Positions 1 through 5,312 of a DNA stretch of 7,395 bases are shown here, piece after piece (positions within the stretch are counted from its first letter, which is position 1; each line of letters starts with the position of its first letter). The notes beneath the pieces are model-generated. The model was not told where the DNA came from. It saw only the letters and a program-made list of their open reading frames with translations, and did not search any database. The position numbers and the translations under genes were made by a program. This stretch comes from Candidatus Gastranaerophilales bacterium (GTDB lineage Bacteria; Cyanobacteriota; Vampirovibrionia; Gastranaerophilales; Gastranaerophilaceae). The DNA is taken from assembly GCA_021199975.1 (NCBI GenBank), contig JAJQHF010000051.1, positions 3,626-11,020 of the forward strand, read 5' to 3'.

Positions 1-1
1 A

Positions 2-46
2 CAAATGGAAGAAACTTCAGTTTCATCTTTATTTGAATTAGAATAA
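2..46 (+). CDS. C-terminal tail of an upstream gene (partial)
   Basis: The frame beginning at base 2 is open from the window edge and reads QMEETSVSSLFELE before a TAA at 44-46. The residue mix looks like an ordinary acidic bacterial C-terminus, and the frame lies on the same strand as the following operon. The two other plus-strand frames also close within about 40 bases, so this frame is chosen on composition alone. The gene cannot be identified from so short a piece, and it could be non-coding. Confidence 0.35.
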   Translation, partial: QMEETSVSSLFELE

Positions 47-55
47 TTAAATTTT

Positions 56-70
56 TATTAGCCGCTAATA
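56..70. promoter_or_regulatory. 15-bp perfect dyad, candidate operator
   Basis: TATTAGCCGCTAATA is a perfect inverted repeat: TATTAGC, a central C, then GCTAATA. With a one-base centre it cannot form an RNA hairpin, so a site for a dimeric DNA-binding protein is the natural reading. It lies about 90 bases before the heat-shock protein start, in the only intergenic gap that can drive the 158-2238 operon. It does not match the CIRCE element I would look for upstream of chaperone genes. No second copy was seen in the window. The regulator is unknown. Confidence 0.4.
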
Positions 71-88
71 TTATCTTAAAAGGTAATG

Positions 89-117
89 TTGTTTTATATC
101 TTTCAATGCAAAATACT
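89..117 (+). promoter_or_regulatory. weak candidate promoter for the hsp20 operon
   Basis: TTGTTT at 89-94 and AATACT at 112-117 are separated by 17 bases, a standard sigma-70 spacing. The matches are modest (3/6 and 4/6 against TTGACA and TATAAT), so this is only the best-placed candidate in an AT-rich gap. It lies just downstream of the 56-70 dyad. Transcription from here would give a leader of roughly 35 bases before the start codon at 158. Confidence 0.25.
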
Positions 118-157
118 AACGGATTATATCTGATTGTAGTTTGTATAGGAGAGAAAA

Positions 158-619
158 ATGAAATACTTAATTAAAAAACCGGACACCTTTTTAAATACTT
201 TAAATGAAGATATAAATGCGATATTACAAAAGAGTTTTGACAATTTATTTCCTGAATATATATTTCATCAGGAATTAAAGGGAATGGCTATGCCTGTTGA
301 TGTAAAAGAGTTAGAAGATGAATACTGTGTAAAAGTCGAATTGCCCGGCATTCCTAAAGAAAATATAAATATAGATATTAATAAATCTTATGTAAAAATA
401 GAAGCAAATAAAGAAATGGAAAAAGAAGAAGAAAATAACAAACAAAAATATCATAAAACAGAATTCAGATACGGAACATATTCAAGAACGCTTTATTTCC
501 CTTATGAAATAAATGTGGAATCATCAAATGCGGAATTAAAAAAAGGTATTTTAGAGCTGCATTTGCCTAAATTACATTTAGAAGATAAAGAAACAAAGAA
601 ACTTGAAATAAAAGATTAA
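158..619 (+). CDS. Hsp20-family small heat-shock protein
   Basis: This is an ATP-independent cytoplasmic holdase that binds unfolding proteins and forms oligomers. The 153-residue length is typical. Residues 1-43 are a variable N-terminal arm. An alpha-crystallin domain spans about 44-139, with VELPGIPKENI at about 60-70 and the family signature A-x-L-x-x-G-x-L around residues 125-132 followed by LHLPK. A short charged tail carries an I-x-I-like LEI at 149-151, the motif small heat-shock proteins use for oligomer docking. The start at 158 is supported by AGGAGAG at 147-153. It is the first gene of a three-gene operon, five bases before the next gene. The operon pairing suggests induction under redox or hydrogen-metabolism stress rather than only heat; that is inference. 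Confidence 0.93.
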   Translation: MKYLIKKPDTFLNTLNEDINAILQKSFDNLFPEYIFHQELKGMAMPVDVKELEDEYCVKVELPGIPKENINIDINKSYVKIEANKEMEKEEENNKQKYHKTEFRYGTYSRTLYFPYEINVESSNAELKKGILELHLPKLHLEDKETKKLEIKD

Positions 620-624
620 AAACT

Positions 625-864
625 ATGACTGTAATAATAGGGATAAAACTTCCCGATAAAAAATCTAATGCAGTTGAATTTCAAAGAATACTTACGGAAT
701 TTAACTGCATTATAAAAATGAGATTGGGAATTAATAATTCATCAATATTTTGTGCATCTGAAGGTATTGTACTTTTACAAATAGATAATAACGAAAGTTC
801 AGTAAAGTTAGAGAAAGCACTTTTGGAAATAAGCGGCATCGAAATGCAGCGAATGATATTTTAA
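625..864 (+). CDS. ACT-like small protein, TM1266-type putative hydrogenase-system regulator
   Basis: This 79-residue protein has the length and beta-alpha-beta-beta-alpha-beta rhythm of an ACT/NikR-C-like ligand-binding domain: strand TVIIGIKL, helix 15-25, strand IIKMRLGI at about 29-36, strand GIVLLQID at 47-54, helix 57-69 and a last strand. The II-x-x-R-x-GI segment and overall layout resemble the TM1266 group, annotated as putative iron-only hydrogenase system regulators and often found beside hydEFG genes. No DNA-binding domain is present, so direct repression is doubtful. No clear Shine-Dalgarno sequence precedes the ATG, and the gene begins five bases after the hsp20 stop, so translational coupling is likely. 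The family call rests on pattern recognition, not alignment; a generic ACT-like or metal-binding protein is the alternative. Confidence 0.6.
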   Translation: MTVIIGIKLPDKKSNAVEFQRILTEFNCIIKMRLGINNSSIFCASEGIVLLQIDNNESSVKLEKALLEISGIEMQRMIF

Positions 865-873
865 GAGGTAATA

Positions 874-2238
874 ATGCAAGAAAAAGTTGTAATTATAGGC
901 GGCGGAACGGCAGGACCTAAAACAGCTGCCAAATTAAGAAGAGAGCGTCCTGATATAAAAATAGATTTATATACGCAAGAAGATATAATCTCATACTCTG
1001 CTTGCGGCTTGCCTTATTTTATAGAAAATCTTATTCAAAATCCTGAAACTTTAATAATAAGAACTCCCGAAGATTTTAAAAAGCAAGATATAGATATACA
1101 TCTAAAGCAGAAGTGTTTAAAAGTAAATACAAAAGAGCAGACTGTTCTGATAGAAGATTTAATATCAAAAAATATATACGAAGTAAGTTATAATATACTT
1201 GTCATTGCAACGGGGGCAGTGCCTGTAATGCCTAATATTGCAGGTATCGATTTAAAAAATATCTTTACATTAAGAACAATACAAGACGGAATAAATATAA
1301 AAAATAAAATGCAAGGCGCAAAAAAAGCTGTTCTTTTGGGCGGCGGATATATTTCCATTGAACTTTTAGAGGCATTTGTTCATAATAATCTTCAAGTAAC
1401 ATTAATAGAAAAAAATTCGCAAATTCTAAAAATGTTTGATGAGGATTTTGCTCAAAACATAACTGATTATATTTTGGGGCGAAACCCGGGACAAGTAAAC
1501 ATTTTAACAAATGAAGAAGTTGTTGCTTTTTCGGGTAACGATAAAAATGAAGTAGAAAAGGTTATAACCTCCTCAGGTAAAGAAATAGAAACTGATTTTG
1601 TTATATTAGGCACGGGAGTTAAGCCGAATACTGATTTTCTTTCGGGAACAGATATAAAATTAAGCGTAAATAACAGTATAAAAGTAGATAAAACTTTAAG
1701 AACTTCAAAACATGATATTTATGCAGCGGGCGATTGCACTGACAATTTCAATCTTGTAACAAACAGATATATGTGGATGCCGTTAGGGTCAACCGCAAAC
1801 AAAGAAGGAAGATGTGCCGCAATTAACATAGCAGGTGGACATTGTTTATTTGAAGGGATTTTAAATTCCACTATAACAAAATACTTTGACTATACAATAT
1901 CAATAATAGGAATAAATTATAAAGAGGCTTTAGAATTAGGATTTCAGCCCGAATTTGCAATAGTAACAAAAAGAGATAAGGCGGGTTATATGCCAAATAC
2001 AGGAACGGTAACATTAAAACTTATTGCGGATAAAAATACACATACAATCTTGGGAATACAAGGTATAGGAGAAGGAGATGTAAATCAGCGAATAAATACG
2101 GTAATTCCTGCCATCATAGAAAGAACAAAACTTGAAACTTTTATGAATTTGGATTTACCGTATTCTCCACCGTATTCTCCGGCAATTGATCCTGTTTTAA
2201 ATGCAGCGCAGATTGTTTATCAAAAGATTAACGGATAG
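874..2238 (+). CDS. FAD/NAD(P)-dependent oxidoreductase, CoA-disulfide reductase / NADH oxidase type
   Basis: This flavoprotein of 454 residues, the usual family size, likely transfers electrons from NAD(P)H through FAD to a disulfide, CoA-disulfide, persulfide or oxygen. The FAD-binding loop is GGGTAG at 9-14. SACGLPY at 42-48 holds C44, the single active-site cysteine of this family. IATGA closes the first Rossmann segment (111-115). The NAD-binding loop GGGYIS is at 156-161, with acidic E179 at the end of the following strand, which favours NADH over NADPH. YAAGDC at 283-288 binds the flavin. The dimerisation domain ends with the family-typical YSPPYSPAIDPV (430-441). The third glycine of the NAD loop is replaced by S161. 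A GAGG ribosome site overlaps the preceding stop codon, nine bases upstream. NADH oxidase, CoA-disulfide reductase and NADH-dependent persulfide reductase cannot be told apart here. Confidence 0.85.
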   Translation: MQEKVVIIGGGTAGPKTAAKLRRERPDIKIDLYTQEDIISYSACGLPYFIENLIQNPETLIIRTPEDFKKQDIDIHLKQKCLKVNTKEQTVLIEDLISKNIYEVSYNILVIATGAVPVMPNIAGIDLKNIFTLRTIQDGINIKNKMQGAKKAVLLGGGYISIELLEAFVHNNLQVTLIEKNSQILKMFDEDFAQNITDYILGRNPGQVNILTNEEVVAFSGNDKNEVEKVITSSGKEIETDFVILGTGVKPNTDFLSGTDIKLSVNNSIKVDKTLRTSKHDIYAAGDCTDNFNLVTNRYMWMPLGSTANKEGRCAAINIAGGHCLFEGILNSTITKYFDYTISIIGINYKEALELGFQPEFAIVTKRDKAGYMPNTGTVTLKLIADKNTHTILGIQGIGEGDVNQRINTVIPAIIERTKLETFMNLDLPYSPPYSPAIDPVLNAAQIVYQKING

Positions 2239-3457
2239 CCGACATTTTTTCATTTTCAATCATCTGCAAAAGCACCTCTTGCGCCTTTTTGAGCTGAACA
2301 TCATTTTTTGCTTCAACGTCCTTCTCCGTAAATTTTACTTCTATATCGGGAGCTATACCTTTTTTGTTGATATCATTGCCGCTTGGAGTTAAATATTTTT
2401 GAACCGTAATATTTAAACCCGCACCAAACGGAGATAAACTTTTAACTTCCTGAACTAACCCTTTGCCGAATGTATTTTCTCCGACAAGAATAGCTCTTTG
2501 ATTATCTTTTAAAGCACCTGACATAATTTCACTTGCGGAAGCACTTCCTTTATTAATAAGTACAACTAAGGGTTGTGTTGAAAAGTATCTTTTCGATGAG
2601 CGTGATGTATCTTTATACCCATCTCTATCGACGGTGCTTACAATTATTTCGTTATTTAAGAATAAATCGGAAATTTGAATTGCATTAGTTAAAAGCCCGC
2701 CTGTATTAGCTCTCAAATCGATAATAATACCTTCTTTATCTTTGCATTTAACCATTAAATCTTCAAACTCATTGCCGACATTACGACCCATAAAAGAACT
2801 TAAGCGAATATAAGCAATTTTATCATCCAATTTAAAATCATCAGGCAATTTTTCTGATAATGACTTTATTTCAATTTCATCTCTGACTATTCTGTATGTT
2901 TTATTCGGTACATTTTTCCTTTTGATAAGAAGTTCAACCGCTGTGCCTTTTTTACCTCTTATTTTATCTGCTGCTTTATCAATAGACATGTCTTTAGTAG
3001 AAACACCGTCAATTGCAAGGATTTCATCTTCTGCAAGCAGACCTGCACGTTCACCCGGAGTATCTTCTAACGGAGCAATAACTAAAATTTTTCCGTCACG
3101 AAGCCCCATTTGAATACCTATACCGAACAAAGAACCCTTTATCATTCTCTTTTCTTCTTCAAATTCTTTTGGCGGTACAAATCTTGTATATCGGTCATTT
3201 AAGCTGGCAATCATTGTGTCAATGGCGACATAAGCATCTTCCGGAGTTTTAATTTTATCATCATACTTATATCTCCATTTATTCCAATCCTGCCCGTTAT
3301 TTGTCGGGTCAAGGTATTTTGAATTAACTATCTTCCATACCATATCGTATAAAACTGCATCAGACTGAGCCAAAGCAGTGCTGCTTCTGCTGCATGCAAT
3401 ACTTACAATCATTAAAACCAATGTTATTAATGCGGTATTTTTTAAAAATTTTTTCAC
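2228..3457 (-). CDS. ctpA: S41-family C-terminal processing protease (CtpA type)
   Basis: This exported serine protease trims or degrades envelope proteins from their C-termini. The 409-residue protein has a basic, hydrophobic export signal at 1-30 ending in ALA-Q, a good signal peptidase I site. C22 is also present, but the residue three before it is serine, so a lipoprotein is less likely. A PDZ domain spans about 106-185 and the S41 core about 210-375, with IIDLRANTGG at 245-254. The catalytic Ser-Lys pair is S307 in GSASASE and K332 in TFGKGLVQ, the expected 25 apart. Translation starts at a GTG preceded by AAGGAGAGA (minus strand, 3469-3461). The short N-terminal domain and NDRYTRFVPP segment have a cyanobacterial flavour. 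Its 3' end overlaps the flavoprotein gene by 11 bp. Confidence 0.92.
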   Translation of the reverse strand: MKKFLKNTALITLVLMIVSIACSRSSTALAQSDAVLYDMVWKIVNSKYLDPTNNGQDWNKWRYKYDDKIKTPEDAYVAIDTMIASLNDRYTRFVPPKEFEEEKRMIKGSLFGIGIQMGLRDGKILVIAPLEDTPGERAGLLAEDEILAIDGVSTKDMSIDKAADKIRGKKGTAVELLIKRKNVPNKTYRIVRDEIEIKSLSEKLPDDFKLDDKIAYIRLSSFMGRNVGNEFEDLMVKCKDKEGIIIDLRANTGGLLTNAIQISDLFLNNEIIVSTVDRDGYKDTSRSSKRYFSTQPLVVLINKGSASASEIMSGALKDNQRAILVGENTFGKGLVQEVKSLSPFGAGLNITVQKYLTPSGNDINKKGIAPDIEVKFTEKDVEAKNDVQLKKAQEVLLQMIENEKMSAIR

Positions 3458-3478
3458 AACTCTCTCCTTATTACTCTA

Positions 3479-3507
3479 ATTATAATATAAAATTTTATAT
3501 TTGTTCA
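3479..3507 (-). promoter_or_regulatory. candidate ctpA promoter with palindromic spacer
   Basis: Read on the minus strand, TGAACA (3507-3502) and a perfect TATAAT (3484-3479) are separated by exactly 17 bases. The -35 box matches the consensus at 4/6. The predicted transcript would begin near 3472, only about 15 bases before the GTG start, just enough for the ribosome site. The spacer is almost entirely an 18-bp perfect palindrome at 3484-3501 built from A and T only. That could be an operator or a chance product of AT-richness. Confidence 0.5.
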
Positions 3508-3604
3508 CTATCTCTTAGTGTTATAAGACAAATTAAAGTTAACAAAGTTTCATAATTATTATTTTTTATTACAAAATGTATTCTTTTGATTTTTAAGAGG
3601 CATA

Positions 3605-3637
3605 ATGGAAAATTTTTACTTCCTGTTTAAATTGTAA
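3605..3637 (+). CDS. possible 10-codon leader peptide before the peroxiredoxin
   Basis: An ATG at 3605 follows AAGAGG (3595-3600) at four bases and encodes MENFYFLFKL before TAA at 3635-3637. Four of ten residues are aromatic. The stop lies four bases before the AGGAG of the peroxiredoxin gene, so a ribosome terminating here would cover or hand over to that site. No attenuator-type hairpin is visible between the two. Short ORFs with passable ribosome sites arise by chance in AT-rich DNA, so this is a weak call based on placement. Confidence 0.25.
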   Translation: MENFYFLFKL

Positions 3638-3652
3638 AAAAGGAGAAATGTA

Positions 3653-4090
3653 ATGAATTATTCGGATATTAAACTTAAAGGAATAAATGAAAACGGAATT
3701 GAGCATGATTATAAATTATCGGATTTTAAAGGAGAAAATTTAATTATATATTTTTATCCCCAAGATGACACACCCGTTTGTACAAAAGAAGCTCAAGAAT
3801 TTAGAGATGCAATTGAAAAACTTAATAAATATGCAAAAATAATCGGGATAAGCAGCAATGATATAGAAGACCATATTGAATTTCAAAAAAAGCATAAACT
3901 TAATTATGTATTACTTTCTGACCCTGAAAACGAATTAAAGAAATCTTTTGAAGAACAAAGTGAATATATAACAAACTTGCACCGTGCAACATTTATTTTA
4001 GATAAAGAAGGCAAAATTGTTAAATATTGGGATAAAGTAGATGTAGATGGGCATATAGATGAAATATCGGATTATTTTAGTAAAGAATAG
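3653..4090 (+). CDS. bcp: Bcp/PrxQ-type thiol peroxidase with a single cysteine
   Basis: This cytoplasmic peroxiredoxin reduces hydrogen peroxide and organic hydroperoxides with a reactive cysteine. The 145-residue protein is one thioredoxin-fold domain of normal Bcp length. YFYPQDDTPVCTKEAQEFRD (34-52) contains the T-x-x-C active site with peroxidatic C43. The usual TPGC is TPVC here. The resolving cysteine often found five residues later is Q48, and C43 is the only cysteine in the protein, so it must act as a 1-Cys enzyme reduced by an outside thiol. HRATFILDKEGKI (110-122) supplies the conserved arginine R111 and strand. The ATG at 3653 is preceded by AGGAG at 3641-3645. The gene stands alone and diverges from ctpA. 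I saw no convincing peroxide-regulator box upstream. Confidence 0.92.
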   Translation: MNYSDIKLKGINENGIEHDYKLSDFKGENLIIYFYPQDDTPVCTKEAQEFRDAIEKLNKYAKIIGISSNDIEDHIEFQKKHKLNYVLLSDPENELKKSFEEQSEYITNLHRATFILDKEGKIVKYWDKVDVDGHIDEISDYFSKE

Positions 4091-4157
4091 TAAAATTTTT
4101 TTGTAGTCTGTTTGATTACATTTATATTTGTTATAAGATAAAAGAGAATTTCCTGAG

Positions 4158-4185
4158 TGCAGACACAGAGGTCTGCAATTTTTTT
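4158..4185 (+). terminator. intrinsic terminator after the peroxiredoxin gene
   Basis: TGCAGAC (4158-4164) pairs perfectly with GTCTGCA (4171-4177) around a six-base loop, and seven T residues follow at 4179-4185. This is the clearest Rho-independent terminator in the window. It lies 67 bases beyond the peroxiredoxin stop and about 75 bases before the first radical SAM gene. It most simply ends the peroxiredoxin transcript and separates the two modules. A weaker promoter-like pair upstream (TTGATT 4112-4117, TAAGAT 4134-4139) leaves room for a short terminated RNA. Confidence 0.85.
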
Positions 4186-4203
4186 ATATATTCTTCTTTT
4201 AAG

Positions 4204-4232
4204 TTGTAATTGTATATTAACCGTGATAGTAT
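4204..4232 (+). promoter_or_regulatory. candidate promoter of the first radical SAM gene
   Basis: TTGTAA (4204-4209) and TAGTAT (4227-4232) are spaced by 17 bases, each matching the sigma-70 consensus at 4/6. The pair falls between the terminator at 4158-4185 and the ribosome site at 4244, where a promoter is required if the terminator works. It would give a leader of about 20 bases. Confidence 0.45.
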
Positions 4233-4258
4233 TTATTTGATACGAGGTAAACCTTATT

Positions 4259-5230
4259 TTGTTTTGTTCGCAGCCATTTAACAGAATAGAAATATATGAG
4301 AACGGTGACGTATTTAATTGCTGTCCTCCGTTTGTTAATTATTACTCAATAGGGAATATTTTTAAAAGTTCTTTTGATGAAATTTGGAATGGAGATAAAG
4401 TAAAAGAATTAAGAGAAAAATTGTTAAAAGAGGATTTTTCATTATGCGCTGATATTTGCAACAGAAAATTTTCAACTGAAGAAAACAATCATGGCTATAC
4501 GGTATCAGTAAATGAATATCCGGAAGAAATTTCAATCAGTTCCGATAATACCTGCAATGTGTGCTGCAGAATATGCAGAGAACACAATTATACAACAAAA
4601 TTTAATAAAGAAACTCTTAATGAAGAGGTTGAAAATATATGGCTGCCTATTTTTAAGAATGCAAAGTTATTAAGATTTGGCTGTTCGGGAGAGCCTTTTG
4701 CAAGCTATAAAGAAACTTTGATAATTAAGAAAACGGCGCAAAAATACGGCAGTTTAAAATTTCATTTTCATACAAACGGAATTTTGGCTGATGAACAAAA
4801 GCTAAAAGAGCTGTGTGTGTATGACCGAATTGATACGATAACGGTATCTCTTCACAGTGCATCAAGAGGAACATATAATAAAATAATACGGGGCGGAAAT
4901 TACGATAAGGTAATGCAAAATCTGAAACTATATTCAAAAATGAAAAAGGAGAACCTTATAAACCACCTTAGGATGATTTTCGTTGTGTATGATGAAAATT
5001 ATAAAGAAATGCCAAAGTTCGTAAAATTGGCACAAAAACATAATGCTGCTGCCGAATTTTGGGCGCTCAGGCTTACTGAGGGAACGGAAATAAGTAAGAA
5101 TTTTGATAAACATTCAATAATAAATCCTAAGCATAAAGAATATAAAAATCTTGTTAAAATCCTAAAACAGCCTCTTTTTAACTCTCCTGATGTCATACTT
5201 TACCCTGAATTAAAAAATCTGACAAAATAA
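4259..5230 (+). CDS. radical SAM protein with N-terminal SPASM-like domain, paralogue 1
   Basis: This enzyme should cleave S-adenosylmethionine to a radical that modifies an unknown substrate. Its 323 residues begin with a SPASM-like region (about 1-70): C3-x-x-PF, a Gly-Asp-Val strand, C21-C22, IGNI, the FDEIWNG segment, then C63 and C67. The radical SAM core follows: C99, C103 and C106 form CxxxCxxC, with an extra C102 and isoleucine where an aromatic residue is usual. Then come SGE at 143-145, TNG at 172-174, VSLHS at 196-200 and NYKEMP at 247-252. An in-frame TGA at 4238 and no in-frame ATG force a start at TTG 4259 or ATT 4256. GAGGT (4244-4248) lies ten bases from the TTG and seven from the ATT. 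It is the first of three tandem paralogues. Confidence 0.85.
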   Translation: MFCSQPFNRIEIYENGDVFNCCPPFVNYYSIGNIFKSSFDEIWNGDKVKELREKLLKEDFSLCADICNRKFSTEENNHGYTVSVNEYPEEISISSDNTCNVCCRICREHNYTTKFNKETLNEEVENIWLPIFKNAKLLRFGCSGEPFASYKETLIIKKTAQKYGSLKFHFHTNGILADEQKLKELCVYDRIDTITVSLHSASRGTYNKIIRGGNYDKVMQNLKLYSKMKKENLINHLRMIFVVYDENYKEMPKFVKLAQKHNAAAEFWALRLTEGTEISKNFDKHSIINPKHKEYKNLVKILKQPLFNSPDVILYPELKNLTK

Positions 5231-5274
5231 AATTTATAAATGTTAATGAATAGTGTTTTATCGGATTGTTATAG

Positions 5275-5280
5275 TATAAT
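5275..5280 (+). promoter_or_regulatory. perfect TATAAT box before the second radical SAM gene
   Basis: TATAAT matches the -10 consensus exactly and lies 32 bases before the ATG at 5313. No good -35 hexamer is found 16-18 bases upstream, and there is no extended TG, so activity may depend on an activator or be modest. A start site near 5287 would leave the GTG at 5292 with no room for a ribosome site, which supports the later ATG start. Confidence 0.5.
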
Positions 5281-5299
5281 ATAGTTATTAAGTGAAAAG

Positions 5300-5306
5300 A
5301 AGGAAG
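5300..5306 (+). promoter_or_regulatory. Shine-Dalgarno site that fixes the start of paralogue 2
   Basis: AAGGAAG ends six bases before the ATG at 5313. It lies downstream of the alternative GTG at 5292, which has no purine-rich site in front of it. The ATG is therefore the likely start, removing seven basic and polar residues (MKRRKNN) from the longest open frame. Confidence 0.7.
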
Positions 5307-5312
5307 AATAAT

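Noticed and set aside
1265..1510. 81-codon open frame on the minus strand
   Set aside because: It lies wholly within the flavoprotein gene, has no ribosome site, and its translation is a low-complexity Leu/Phe-rich antisense product.
2232..2250. Possible terminator between the convergent genes
   Set aside because: CGG-ATAG-CCG gives only a three-base stem, followed after three bases by six T residues; too weak for intrinsic termination.
2201..2392. 63-codon plus-strand frame across the end of the flavoprotein and ctpA
   Set aside because: It overlaps two well-supported genes in other frames, and its Phe-rich sequence is what antisense reading of an AT-rich gene gives.
2922..3113. 63-codon plus-strand frame inside ctpA
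   Set aside because: It is antisense to the PDZ-coding region, with a serine- and proline-rich shadow translation and no ribosome site.
3389..3394. Lipoprotein cleavage site at C22 of the protease
   Set aside because: The residue three before the cysteine is serine rather than a leucine-like residue, whereas ALA-Q a few residues later is a standard signal peptidase I site.
3501..3527. Plus-strand promoter TTGTTC / TATAAG for the peroxiredoxin gene
   Set aside because: The spacer is 15 bases, and several equally poor alternatives exist in the AT-rich gap, so no promoter for bcp can be chosen.
4074..4102. AT hairpin and T-run at the peroxiredoxin stop
   Set aside because: ATTTTA and TAAAAT form a stem of only A-T pairs around an 11-base loop; the real terminator is 60 bases further on.
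4725..5196. Two minus-strand frames (70 and 65 codons) inside the first radical SAM gene
   Set aside because: Both are fully antisense to a conserved enzyme core and lack start signals or family resemblance.
5292..5312. Upstream GTG start of paralogue 2
   Set aside because: No ribosome site precedes it, it lies at the predicted transcription start, and a good Shine-Dalgarno sequence sits between it and the ATG at 5313.
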